The position numbers and the translations under genes are program-made. 64,000 nucleotides of DNA from a bacterium (GTDB lineage Bacteria; Verrucomicrobiota; Verrucomicrobiia; Verrucomicrobiales; Akkermansiaceae). The notes beneath the pieces are model-generated. The model was not told the DNA's origin and made no database searches. It worked only from the letters and a program-made list of their open reading frames with translations. Location: NCBI GenBank assembly GCA_018222765.1, contig JAAEZT010000017.1:1-64000 (forward strand), read 5' to 3'. How positions within the stretch are numbered: the stretch's first letter is position 1; each line of letters opens with the position of its first letter. Of the stretch, positions 30,403 through 39,811 are shown one piece after another.

Positions 30403-32013
30403 ATGAATGAATGGTTTTCCTACGTCGATCTGGCGGTCTTGATTGGCTATCTTGTAATCACAACGGTGATTGGCCACTACATGAGCGGGAAACAGTCGAC
30501 GATCTCAGATTTTTTTGCAGGAGGGAAATCGCTGCCTTGGTGGGCGGTTTGTGGGTCGATCATTGCTACCGAGATCAGCGGGGTGACCTTCATTGGAGTC
30601 CCGGGCGGGGTTTTGGCGGCCAGCGGGAACTTTACCTACATGCTTTGGGGGATTGGTTCCATCATGGGACGGGTTGTTGTGGGAATGGTCTTTGTGAAGG
30701 TCTTTTACGAAGATGAAATCTACAGTCCCTATGACTATATGGGGCGTCGCATTAAGCCTGAGCTCAAGAAGTTGGCCACCGTCTTTTTCACAATTGGCTC
30801 GATCCTAGGACAGAGTGTGCGGGTTTTGGTAGCGGCGATTCCATTGAGAGTGGTGACGGGCTTGGGATTCGAGGAATGTATTTTGATTATTGGGCTTTTC
30901 GCCATCGCCTGGACCCTAATGGGAGGAATGAGAACGGTGATCTGGACCGATGTGATGCAATTCGGCCTATTTGCCGTGGGAGGATTGGTCACTTTGCTGT
31001 GGATCACCAATTCCATCGATGAAGGGTGGAGTGCTCTTTGGGAAGTGGCCAGAGATGGGGGGAAGACCAAAATGTGGAATGGAGAATTTGGTTTGTCGCA
31101 GCAATTCCAGTTCACCTTCTGGGTCGCGATCATCGCCGTGCCATTTCAGAATCTTACAGCCTTCGGGGTCGACCAATTGAATGCGCAGCGGATGTTTTGT
31201 TGCCGGAATGCAAGCGATGCAAAAAAAGCCATCATCTGGAGCTCTTTGGGACAAGCTCTTACCTATTTGATGCTCCTGGTGGGAGCGGCTCTTTTTGCGT
31301 TTTATTACATGAACCCTCCGGAGGGGGATGTGGCGGCCAAGTTGGCATTTAAGAGTGGTGGTGAGTTAACCACTCTTGCTCAAGGAGGCACGCCTGTGAA
31401 ACCCGATATGGTCTTTCCAATTTGGATTGTGACCGAGTTGCCTCAAGGTCTCAAAGGTTTGATCCTTGCCGGGGTCTTTGCGGCGGCGATTTCGAGTCTG
31501 GATTCCATTCTTGCGGCTCTGAGCCAGACCACAATTTCTCTCCTCTATCATCCTGAAAATAATCCCTCCCTCAATCAGACGGTTCTGGTGAAGAAGTCAA
31601 GGCAATGGGTTGTGATCTGGGGCGTGTTGCTGACTGGGTTTACTTTCCTGATGAGCTATGTGCAAAGCTCCCTGAAAATCAATGTGTTACCTCTAGCTTT
31701 TGGTATGACTAGTTACACCATGGGGCCCTTGTTAGGAATGTTTCTATGTGCCTTGATTGGTAAGGGGTGTTTCCGGGGAATACTCATTGGAGCGATCATT
31801 TCCTTTTTGATGACGATGTTCTTGAGGATGGACGTTTGGATTCTGTTCGAAAAAGCAGGCATGAATATTCAATGGTTGGCAAATCTACCGTCTTATTATC
31901 TATCTGAAAGTGGTGATGTTAAAATGTCGATAGCATCACATTGGATGTGGCCTGTTGGTACTATTTTAACCTTCTTTGGAGGACAGATTGGAGCCCGTGT
32001 GAAGGGTGATTAA
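30403..32013 (+). CDS. Sodium:solute symporter (SSS family)
   Basis: VIGHYMSGKQSTISDFFAGGKSLPWWAVCGSIIATEISGVTFIGVPG; about 13 hydrophobic segments. Alternative start at 30385. Confidence 0.9.
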   Translation: MNEWFSYVDLAVLIGYLVITTVIGHYMSGKQSTISDFFAGGKSLPWWAVCGSIIATEISGVTFIGVPGGVLAASGNFTYMLWGIGSIMGRVVVGMVFVKVFYEDEIYSPYDYMGRRIKPELKKLATVFFTIGSILGQSVRVLVAAIPLRVVTGLGFEECILIIGLFAIAWTLMGGMRTVIWTDVMQFGLFAVGGLVTLLWITNSIDEGWSALWEVARDGGKTKMWNGEFGLSQQFQFTFWVAIIAVPFQNLTAFGVDQLNAQRMFCCRNASDAKKAIIWSSLGQALTYLMLLVGAALFAFYYMNPPEGDVAAKLAFKSGGELTTLAQGGTPVKPDMVFPIWIVTELPQGLKGLILAGVFAAAISSLDSILAALSQTTISLLYHPENNPSLNQTVLVKKSRQWVVIWGVLLTGFTFLMSYVQSSLKINVLPLAFGMTSYTMGPLLGMFLCALIGKGCFRGILIGAIISFLMTMFLRMDVWILFEKAGMNIQWLANLPSYYLSESGDVKMSIASHWMWPVGTILTFFGGQIGARVKGD

Positions 32014-32229
32014 GAAGGCTTAAAAAATTGCGGGGGGATAAAAAAATTTCAAAAAAACGTGGAACACCCGTGGAAAAAAATGAGAGCAACTATGAATATT
32101 TTTTTTACCCAAAAATGGTTCCCAAAATAGGCCTGATCACAGCATGATCTCCGCATCGAAGCGGCAGCCCCCGACCCTATTCGATCTAATTAAATTTTGG
32201 CAATAACCCCAATCAATAGATCACAAATA
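32014..32229. other. Candidate replication-origin region upstream of dnaA
   Basis: AT-rich runs, two CGTGGAA direct repeats 11 bp apart (32058, 32069), four GATC sites at 32135, 32146, 32183, 32219, adjacent to dnaA-dnaN. No consensus DnaA box cluster seen. Confidence 0.35.
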
Positions 32230-33684
32230 ATGACGACTCATGCAGGAGGAGAAAATGATTATGACTCAGACAATTCAAACAACAACCCCGCGAGCGGCGA
32301 CTTGCAGACCTGGGAAAAGGTCAAGGCAAAACTCAGCGAGTATTTAAGTGCCGATGCATTCACGCGTTGGTTCAAAAACGCCGAGCTTATTGAGACAGGT
32401 GGAGAAGAAGGTGTCATCGGCGTGCAGTCGGACATGCAGCAGATCTGGATCGAGACGAATTACTTAGACGAACTCCGTGCTGCTTTCGCTGAGGGGGCTG
32501 GTATTCACTGCACTCCTCGAGTGACGGTGTTTGGTCAAGAGGTTATTACTCAACCACAAAAGCCCTCAAAAATAGCCGCTAGAGGTCCGGGCAAGGGCAG
32601 CAGCCAAGTCAAGGTGGTCGCACCTGATGAGAAGAACCCCGCCTTTGAGCGGCGTCTCAAAAAGATGGGCATCAATCCGGAATTCGATTTTGCGAGCTTT
32701 GTAGTTGGTGACAATAGCCAGTTCGCTCACGCAGCCTGTTCCGCAGTGGCCCATCGTGAAGGACGGAGCTTCAATCCACTCTTCATTCATGGGCGGGCCG
32801 GACTTGGAAAAACCCACCTGATGTCGGCGATTGCCCAGCAATTGTTGATTAACGACCCGAAGGCCAAGATTGTCTTTTTGACAGCGGAGCAATTTGCCAA
32901 TGAGTTCATTGAGGCTGTTCGGAAAGGGAATCTCGATGCCTTCCGGAAATCCTACCGCAGTGCCGATGTCATGCTCATTGATGATATTCAGTTCCTGGCG
33001 GGGAAAGAGCGGACACAGGACGAATTCTTCCACACTTTCAGCACCCTTCTTAATACCCAGACCCAGGTGGTTCTTACCTGTGACTGTCCGGCACCGGAAA
33101 TCCAGACTTTGGAGCCCCGCCTGGTCAGTCGTTTTGAAAGCGGTCTCACTGTGGAGCTCCAGCCTCCGGGCTTTGAAACCCGCGTGGCGATTCTTCGCCG
33201 CAAGATGGAGCAGTGGAACGTGCAGCTCGAGAACGGCGTGGTGTGCCACATCGCCAATCTCATCAAGAGTAACGTGCGCCGCCTCGAGGGGGCACTGACC
33301 CGCGTGGCTAGCTACAGTTTCCTCTCATCCGAGGAAATGACCATCTCCAAGACCGATGATCTCCTAGGAGATCTGATTCGGGACGAAAATACCCAGCAGA
33401 TCACGGTTGATCAAATCCAGAAAATGGTGGTGGATTACTATGATCTCAACCTCTCGGATATGAGCAGTCGTCGCCGCCCCAGCAGCATTGCCTTCCCTCG
33501 ACAGGTGGCGATGTTCCTCTCCCGAAAGCTTACCAAGCTCTCATTAGTGGAAATTGGGGAGTGTTTTGGCCGCCGGGATCACGGAACCGTCATCCACGCC
33601 TGTAAGAAGGTGAATCACGAGATGGAACTCAATCCCGACGTAAAAGGGGGCGTTGAGAAGCTGATTGCAGCTCTGCAGCGCTAA
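32230..33684 (+). CDS. dnaA: Chromosomal replication initiator protein DnaA
   Basis: NPLFIHGRAGLGKTHLMSAIAQQ, DVMLIDDIQFLAGKERTQDEFFHTF, C-terminal FGRRDHGTVIHACKKV. Confidence 0.96.
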   Translation: MTTHAGGENDYDSDNSNNNPASGDLQTWEKVKAKLSEYLSADAFTRWFKNAELIETGGEEGVIGVQSDMQQIWIETNYLDELRAAFAEGAGIHCTPRVTVFGQEVITQPQKPSKIAARGPGKGSSQVKVVAPDEKNPAFERRLKKMGINPEFDFASFVVGDNSQFAHAACSAVAHREGRSFNPLFIHGRAGLGKTHLMSAIAQQLLINDPKAKIVFLTAEQFANEFIEAVRKGNLDAFRKSYRSADVMLIDDIQFLAGKERTQDEFFHTFSTLLNTQTQVVLTCDCPAPEIQTLEPRLVSRFESGLTVELQPPGFETRVAILRRKMEQWNVQLENGVVCHIANLIKSNVRRLEGALTRVASYSFLSSEEMTISKTDDLLGDLIRDENTQQITVDQIQKMVVDYYDLNLSDMSSRRRPSSIAFPRQVAMFLSRKLTKLSLVEIGECFGRRDHGTVIHACKKVNHEMELNPDVKGGVEKLIAALQR

Positions 33685-33770
33685 ATACTACTCGATTGTG
33701 AAGGAAATACTCTTGCCAAGGCGAGATGAGGTGGGCAGCCTCAATTCAGCCCGCAGGGGCGTTTTTATTT

Positions 33771-34868
33771 ATGAAGTTTCGCATCTCTAAGGAGGCTTTT
33801 TTGGATGGGCTGCAGCAAGTGCAGCATGTGGTGAGCACCCGCACTACACTTCCTATTCTCTCAAACGTTCTCATCGAGGCCGATGACGAAGGTCTACGTC
33901 TCACGACGACAGATCTCGATGTCGGAGTCAGTGGGGTAGTGAAAGCCGAGGTTTCCAAGCCCGGGTCTACCACGCTGCCGGTGAAACGCTTGGCGAATAT
34001 CATTCGTGAACTGCCTTCAGCTGAGATTGAAGTTTCGGTTGATGGAAAGAATATTGCCTCGATCAAAAGCGGCCCCTCATTCTTTAAAATCATCGGTCTT
34101 CCCGATAATGAATTTCCACCGCTGGCCGACTTCCACGATGCCAAGGAATATAAGATCTCGCAGGCGCTTCTGCGCAATGGCCTTAAGAAAACTTCTTATG
34201 CGATTTCGACTGACGAAACCCGCTACGTGCTCAACGGAATCTTCACTTCCTTTAAGGAGGGTAAATTGACTCTCGTTGCCACCGATGGTCGGCGCTTGGC
34301 GATGGTGGAAAATGACTTGGAGTTTCCGTCCAGCCACGAGACCGATTTCATCGTGCCAACCAAGGCGATTCAGGAACTTCAGCGTCACATTGGCACCGAG
34401 GGGGACATCATGCTCCGCCTCTCCGACAATCAAGTGTGTTTCGAAGTGGGTAGCTCGATCATCGTGAGCAAGCTTATCGAAGGAAATTACCCGAATTACC
34501 GTCAGGTCATTCCTGGCGAGTCGAAAGAACGCCTCACGCTGAGCCGCGAGCAACTTCTCGAAACGACCCGCCGGGTCTCTCTCCTTTCCTCTGAAAAGTC
34601 CAACTCGGTTAAAATGACCTTCGGACTGAACCAAGTCGATGTCATGGCAAATAGCCCGGACATCGGTGAGGCGAATGAGTCGATCGAGGTGAAGTATGAG
34701 GGCAAAGAATTCTCTATCGCCTTCAACCCTGAATTCCTAATGGCCCCCTTGAAGAGCCTGGAGGAAGAATTTGTGCATCTCGATCTCATCGATGAAATGA
34801 GCCCGGGGGTTCTTCGCACCGAAGATGCTTTCCTCTACGTGCTCATGCCGATGCGCGTGACTTCGTAA
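33771..34868 (+). CDS. dnaN: DNA polymerase III subunit beta
   Basis: MKFRISKEAFLDGLQQVQHVVSTRTTLPILSNVLIEA ... C-terminal DAFLYVLMPMRVTS. Confidence 0.96.
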   Translation: MKFRISKEAFLDGLQQVQHVVSTRTTLPILSNVLIEADDEGLRLTTTDLDVGVSGVVKAEVSKPGSTTLPVKRLANIIRELPSAEIEVSVDGKNIASIKSGPSFFKIIGLPDNEFPPLADFHDAKEYKISQALLRNGLKKTSYAISTDETRYVLNGIFTSFKEGKLTLVATDGRRLAMVENDLEFPSSHETDFIVPTKAIQELQRHIGTEGDIMLRLSDNQVCFEVGSSIIVSKLIEGNYPNYRQVIPGESKERLTLSREQLLETTRRVSLLSSEKSNSVKMTFGLNQVDVMANSPDIGEANESIEVKYEGKEFSIAFNPEFLMAPLKSLEEEFVHLDLIDEMSPGVLRTEDAFLYVLMPMRVTS

Positions 34869-34938
34869 GGGAGCCCTGGCTCTCTCGACGCTTGAGCTGG
34901 GTATGTTGGGGTTATTTTACCTCGGTGTCCCTCTGGAC

Positions 34939-34957
34939 ACGTGGAAAATTTCCGCGT
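34939..34957. repeat. Near-perfect inverted repeat ACGTGGAAA/TTTCCGCGT directly after GTGTCC-CTCT-GGACAC
   Basis: 9-bp arms with one mismatch and 1-nt centre, plus a 6-bp perfect palindrome at 34925-34940, in the convergent dnaN/mnmH intergenic region. Confidence 0.5.
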
Positions 34958-34978
34958 CCCCTCTGAATGGTATCGACG

Positions 34979-36043
34979 CTACGCGCTTTGGTAGTGCGCA
35001 ATGAGCTCAGTAGCCATTTGCTCAAAGTCTACTTGATTGGACGAGGAAGGAGTCAAAGTTTTTTCCGGTGTCTGGTAAACCGACTCCTCTGAGCCGGGAC
35101 GGCGGTAGACGAGGTCGTAGTGATCGAGGAGGATGGACTGGAGGAATTCGGACCAGTTTTCCTGATCGATCAATCTGTTCCACTTTTCGATGCGTTCCTT
35201 CCCGCGAAGTCGGGCCAGACCGCTGATGGTGCTTTTCAGGAGTGCCTGGTCTTGCACGAAGTGGGCGTATTCCCGGGTGAGAAGTTGCACTCTCTCCTTG
35301 ATGGGGAGGTCGAGGAGAATGACGCGAGCCTTGCCGAGTCGTCGCCAAAGTGCGGGCGGACATTGTAGTCGTCCGATGCGGTTGGATTCGGCCTCGGTGA
35401 AGACGGGACGCCCGTGGTCGTATTTATGGAACTCGTGCCAGAGTTCGGATTCGAATCTTTTTTGATTGGGTTGGGCCGAGTCGGGCGAAGTTCCGAGAAT
35501 GGATCCGCGATGATTGGCAATCCCTTCGAGGTCGAGAATTTGGGCCCCTTGTTTTTTTAACTCGTGCAAAAGAAGAGTTTTTCCGCAGCCGGTGAGGCCT
35601 CCGAGAACGATGAGCTCCGGCCCCGGGAGACCAAAGGTGTTTTCTAGGTCATCCATGAGCCATTTGCGCCAAGATTTGTATCCTTGGTTGAGAATGCGCG
35701 CGCGCCACCCGATGGCGCGGAAGATGACCGCCATGGAATTGGACCGGAGATTGCCCCGCCAGCAATAGATGAGTGGAGCGAAGTCCCGTGGGTGATCGGC
35801 GAGAGTGGTCGAGAGGTGACGATGTACGTTGGCGGTGATTAGGGTCGCACCGAGTCGTCGTGCTTCATAGGGGCTTTGGCTGTGAAGCAAGCCAACCTCA
35901 TGCCGTTCCGCATCGGTGAGGACCGGCAGATTGATCGCGCCGGGGATATGGTCTTCTTCGTATTCCGATGGAGAGCGCACATCGATGATGTCCGGAAAAT
36001 CCGCGAGGGAAATCGGAAGGTCGACGCGTTCAGGCAGGTCCAT
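34979..36043 (-). CDS. mnmH: tRNA 2-selenouridine synthase (rhodanese + P-loop)
   Basis: IIDVRSPSEYEEDHIPGAINLPVLTDAERHEVG, YCWRGNLRS, VLGGLTGCGKT, LDLEGIANHRGSILG. Confidence 0.9.
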   Translation of the reverse strand: MDLPERVDLPISLADFPDIIDVRSPSEYEEDHIPGAINLPVLTDAERHEVGLLHSQSPYEARRLGATLITANVHRHLSTTLADHPRDFAPLIYCWRGNLRSNSMAVIFRAIGWRARILNQGYKSWRKWLMDDLENTFGLPGPELIVLGGLTGCGKTLLLHELKKQGAQILDLEGIANHRGSILGTSPDSAQPNQKRFESELWHEFHKYDHGRPVFTEAESNRIGRLQCPPALWRRLGKARVILLDLPIKERVQLLTREYAHFVQDQALLKSTISGLARLRGKERIEKWNRLIDQENWSEFLQSILLDHYDLVYRRPGSEESVYQTPEKTLTPSSSNQVDFEQMATELIAHYQSA

Positions 36044-36052
36044 GCAAGTTGT

Positions 36053-36511
36053 TTAGGATTTCAACTCAACAACCAGGCTGATTTCAACCGAAACGCCAAG
36101 TGGAAGAGATGAACAGCCTATCGCAGCACGGGAGTGACGACCAGCATCCCCGAAAATTTCGACTAAAAGATCGGAAGCCCCGTTAATGACCTGGGGATGT
36201 GCTGTAAAATCGGGCTCGGCATTGACGTAGCCGCTGAGAGACACGATTTGCGCCACTTGGTCAAGCGAGCCAGCCTCGGCCTTGATGACAGCGAGGCGCG
36301 TCAGAAGGGCGGTTCGTGCAGCTTCTTGAGCTGTGTCTAGATCACATTCGGAGGGGACTTTGCCGAGAAACTTCTGATCGCCGATGATTGGAAGGCCTCC
36401 GGAGATGTGGAGAAGGTTGCCGCTGCGGGTGGAATTAAGATAGGAGCCGACGGGAGGGGCGGCGTCGGGAATGATCAGACCGAGTTTGGCGATTTTTTCT
36501 TCAGGTGTCAT
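36053..36511 (-). CDS. RidA family protein
   Basis: PAAPPVGSYLNSTRSGNLLHISGGLPI ... GDAGRHSRAAIGCSSLPLGVSVEI. Confidence 0.85.
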   Translation of the reverse strand: MTPEEKIAKLGLIIPDAAPPVGSYLNSTRSGNLLHISGGLPIIGDQKFLGKVPSECDLDTAQEAARTALLTRLAVIKAEAGSLDQVAQIVSLSGYVNAEPDFTAHPQVINGASDLLVEIFGDAGRHSRAAIGCSSLPLGVSVEISLVVELKS

Positions 36512-36522
36512 GGGGCAGAGAG

Positions 36523-37548
36523 TTATTTCTTAAATTTGTCGGTAAGGAGACCGATGAAATTTCGGCCGGAATTTGTCAGCGTAGCATTGCGTCCGGTTCC
36601 GGTGAGACGTTTTTGGGTGTAGTAGCTGTGACTGGAGCGCGTGCTACGAACGTAGGTCACAAGCGGCTGCTTCACATCTCGATGGCTGGGGATGATAGAG
36701 AGAGGAATGCCTGATCCGGTGAAGGAAATTTCCCAGGATGGGCTTGGAGCGTCGTGATTACCTTTCTTGAGCCAGGGGTAACGCTGGCAGAGGCTGAGAT
36801 CGGCCTTGCGGGGAACGGCGACCTTGAAGTAGGGCGATGCCGAGGCAAGGAAAGTGGGAATGGAGATTGCTGGATTGGCTTTGTGCGAAAGGAAGAGGGA
36901 AGACGCATCGATGCCGATGAGATTTCTTCCGTTGTAGTTGCCGTGCGTATTGACCGACCCGACAGCGGCGATGTAGTCATCGTAATGATCCGAAGCCATG
37001 AGGTTGACCTCCAGGTGAAGATGGGAGCGTTCCCGGTTCAGGCCTCTTCCGGTGTAGCCCATAATGCCAAGGGCATCTCCGCTGGCGAGGGATTGTCCTT
37101 TCTCGACCGTGATTTTGGCGAGGTGCGCGTAGAGGCTGTAGATTTTTCCGTAGCCGAAGTCGTGTTCCATCACAACATAGATCCCGTAGTTGCTCGCGCC
37201 TCTGTTGTGACTGGTATGAACAACAATGCCGTTTGCAATGGTTCGAACCTCATCGAGAGCGGCGTTGCTGGAGTCACGCTTGACCGGCTTGATGTCGAGT
37301 CCTTCGTGGAACTGGGTCGCCACGATGCCGTCATCCTTGGTTTTTCTCAAGGTACGAACGAAACCGTATTGCCCGGCGGTCCAAGGTCTGGAAGAGACTC
37401 CCTCGAAGGTTCGGGGCACCCACATGTAAAAGTCTTCGGGCCTCCCGTCGAAGATAGCGGTGTTGTCAGTCGGGAGACTGAGATTAAGCGGGAGTGGGTC
37501 GGCTGCCGCGAGTGAAAGTGAGAGGGCGAGAGTCGCGAGGAACTTCAT
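36523..37548 (-). CDS. Secreted M23/LytM-type peptidase
   Basis: HEGLDIKPV ... NYGIYVVMEHDFGYGKIYSLYAHL ... RSHLHLEVNL. Confidence 0.85.
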   Translation of the reverse strand: MKFLATLALSLSLAAADPLPLNLSLPTDNTAIFDGRPEDFYMWVPRTFEGVSSRPWTAGQYGFVRTLRKTKDDGIVATQFHEGLDIKPVKRDSSNAALDEVRTIANGIVVHTSHNRGASNYGIYVVMEHDFGYGKIYSLYAHLAKITVEKGQSLASGDALGIMGYTGRGLNRERSHLHLEVNLMASDHYDDYIAAVGSVNTHGNYNGRNLIGIDASSLFLSHKANPAISIPTFLASASPYFKVAVPRKADLSLCQRYPWLKKGNHDAPSPSWEISFTGSGIPLSIIPSHRDVKQPLVTYVRSTRSSHSYYTQKRLTGTGRNATLTNSGRNFIGLLTDKFKK

Positions 37549-38094
37549 TTATTTTCGCTGTTTTTCCTTACGGGCTTTGATTTCTGCAGCCCGGGCTTTT
37601 TTGTGATTTTCGAGGCGCTCTTTCCACTCTTTCCCGCTTTCGCCGATGTGCGGGATGATGTAGTCGAAGGAAACGATTTCAGCCTGCTTCATGCCTTGCC
37701 AAATGACGAGCTTACCGTCGGTGACCGGATTTTCGATGAAGACGGCATCGACAGGTCGTCCATTGAGCATGGCGACGAGCCACTTCTGGCGGTTTTGATT
37801 TGTAATGGCGGCAATGCGACGGGCGGTTTCGGCTTTAAACTTAAAGGTCGCACCTGCTGTGCCGTCCTCGGCAAAGAAGGGGAGAAAGGCCACGATTTCC
37901 TTGGTGAATGTTACCGGACTTTTCTTGAAGAAGAGTCTCTTGCCTCCCATGGGAAGCGGAAAAACCATTTTGGGTCCATCCGAAGCCTGACCTTGCATGT
38001 GAAAGGTGAGTCGGTTCTTGGGTGGCTTTTTTCCAAAGGCAAAAACGGAAGAGGTAAGGGAAAGTGAAAGCAGAGTGATGATGAGTAGGCGCAT
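37549..38094 (-). CDS. Secreted small protein with SecD P1-head-like domain
   Basis: FKAETARRIAAITNQNRQKWLVAMLNGRPVDAVFIENPVTDGKLVIWQGM resembles the SecD periplasmic P1 head pattern; no transmembrane bundle. Confidence 0.6.
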   Translation of the reverse strand: MRLLIITLLSLSLTSSVFAFGKKPPKNRLTFHMQGQASDGPKMVFPLPMGGKRLFFKKSPVTFTKEIVAFLPFFAEDGTAGATFKFKAETARRIAAITNQNRQKWLVAMLNGRPVDAVFIENPVTDGKLVIWQGMKQAEIVSFDYIIPHIGESGKEWKERLENHKKARAAEIKARKEKQRK

Positions 38095-38117
38095 GGTTTT
38101 GTGAGCGTGGTCTCCGT

Positions 38118-38735
38118 TTAAGCGGGGCAGAAGGGGTTGCTTTGTTTCTCTTTTCCGATTTGGGTATCAGGTCCGTGGCCGGGAAAGACAGCAACATCGT
38201 CCGGCAAGATGTAGAGGTTTTCGCGGATGGAGTCGAGTAGTTGCTCGTGGCTTCCGCCGGGTAGGTCAGTTCTGCCAATGCTTCCAGCGAAGAGGGCATC
38301 GCCGGAAAAAAGGAAAAGCTCGTCCTTGAGGTAGAAGGAAATGGAGTCGGGAGAATGACCGGGGACGTGGGAAACTTCGAAGGTGAGATCACCCAGCGTA
38401 AGGGAGGTTTTTCCCCCAAGAAGGTGATTGACGGTGAAGTCGGGGACATTGACCGGGATTCCCCAGGCTTCGCGGGCTTGTTGGTCGCGAATGAGAGTTC
38501 GGTCGAATTCGGAATGACCGTAGATTTCCGCTCCGGATTCAGCGAGAGCCGAGGCATCTTCAACGTGATCAAAATGTTGATGGGTTAGGAGAAGATAGGT
38601 GGCCTTGAGTTCGTGTCCTTTTAGGAAGTCGGCAATGCCGGCTGGGGCATCGACGACGAAGCAGGTCTTATCGTCGAATTCGAGGATGTAGCCGTTGGTT
38701 TGGACGGCTCCACCGGTGAAGGTGTGCAGGATCAT
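38118..38735 (-). CDS. MBL-fold metallo-hydrolase (glyoxalase II-like)
   Basis: LLLTHQHFDHVEDASAL, HVPGHSPDSISF, FSGDALFAGSIGRTDLPGG. Confidence 0.9.
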   Translation of the reverse strand: MILHTFTGGAVQTNGYILEFDDKTCFVVDAPAGIADFLKGHELKATYLLLTHQHFDHVEDASALAESGAEIYGHSEFDRTLIRDQQAREAWGIPVNVPDFTVNHLLGGKTSLTLGDLTFEVSHVPGHSPDSISFYLKDELFLFSGDALFAGSIGRTDLPGGSHEQLLDSIRENLYILPDDVAVFPGHGPDTQIGKEKQSNPFCPA

Positions 38736-39811
38736 GAGCGGAGGTATTCGATGGCGTCTCTGACAGCTTCCGGAGGAACTTCATCGGTGGTGATGGCATT
38801 GCCGATTCGATCGAGGAGAACGAAAGTACGTTTCCCGCCAGAGAATTTCTTGTCCCGATTGAGTTTTTCGAGAATGACATCGGTTTCGATATCTTCGGTG
38901 AGGAGAAGGGGGAGTCGGAAAGTTTCTAGGATATCGAGAACGCGTTCGCTTTCCTGAATGGTAAGTCCGGCGTAGTCTTCGGAAAGTTTGAGAGCGGCTC
39001 GAATACCAAGTGAGATTGCTTCGCCGTGGAGATAGGTCCCGTAGGGCACGGCGGCTTCGATGGCGTGGCCGATGGTGTGGCCGAAGTTGAGTAAGGCGCG
39101 GGTGCCGGAGTGTTCCTCTTCGTCTTCTTCCACGATGGCTGCTTTAATCGCGACGTTTTGCGCGATGAGGGTGGCGGAAACGACCTGGTTATCGGGATCG
39201 ACGTTTTCGAGTTCGGTCATCATGTCGATGTCGCGGATGGCGGCGTGCTTGACGACCTCGGCAAAGCCCTCCCGGAATTCACGGGAGGGAAGAGTAAGGA
39301 GTGTTTCCGGATCGATGATGACGAGCCGTGGTTGATGGAAACAACCGATGAGGTTTTTTCCTTCGGGCGTATTGACGCCTGTTTTTCCTCCGACCGCCGA
39401 GTCGACTTGCGAGACGATTGTGGTGGGGATTTGTACAAAGGGAATGCCGCGATAGAAAATCGAAGCGATGAAGCCGGCGAGATCGCCGACGACGCCTCCG
39501 CCGAGAGCAATGATGAAGGAAGAGCGATCATGGCCGTCTTCGATGAGAGACCGGCAAAGCGAAGTGGTTTCGCTCATCGACTTGGATGACTCACCTGCAG
39601 GAAAGACGTGGGAGGTTGTTTCGTAGCCGGAGATCTCTAGGGCGCGTTGTACGCCGGTGAGGTAGGGACCGGCCACGTTGTGGTCGGAAATGATGGCGCA
39701 TCGACCGGTGAGGCCGGCGTTTTTGACGCGCATGCCGACTTCGCGAATGAGGCCGGGTTCGACGAGGATTTCGTATGATCTATCGCCAAGGCTGACTGGA
39801 ACAGATTTCAT
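38732..39811 (-). CDS. aroB: 3-dehydroquinate synthase
   Basis: FIIALGGGVVGDLAGFIASIFYRGIPFVQIPTTIVSQVDSAVGGKTGVN; LLNFGHTIGHAIE. Confidence 0.96.
   Translation of the reverse strand: MKSVPVSLGDRSYEILVEPGLIREVGMRVKNAGLTGRCAIISDHNVAGPYLTGVQRALEISGYETTSHVFPAGESSKSMSETTSLCRSLIEDGHDRSSFIIALGGGVVGDLAGFIASIFYRGIPFVQIPTTIVSQVDSAVGGKTGVNTPEGKNLIGCFHQPRLVIIDPETLLTLPSREFREGFAEVVKHAAIRDIDMMTELENVDPDNQVVSATLIAQNVAIKAAIVEEDEEEHSGTRALLNFGHTIGHAIEAAVPYGTYLHGEAISLGIRAALKLSEDYAGLTIQESERVLDILETFRLPLLLTEDIETDVILEKLNRDKKFSGGKRTFVLLDRIGNAITTDEVPPEAVRDAIEYLRS

Noticed and set aside
32050-32077. parS site upstream of dnaA (ACGTGGAACA)
   Set aside because: Only the right half matches the parS palindrome; left half is poly-A, and no parAB genes are in the window.
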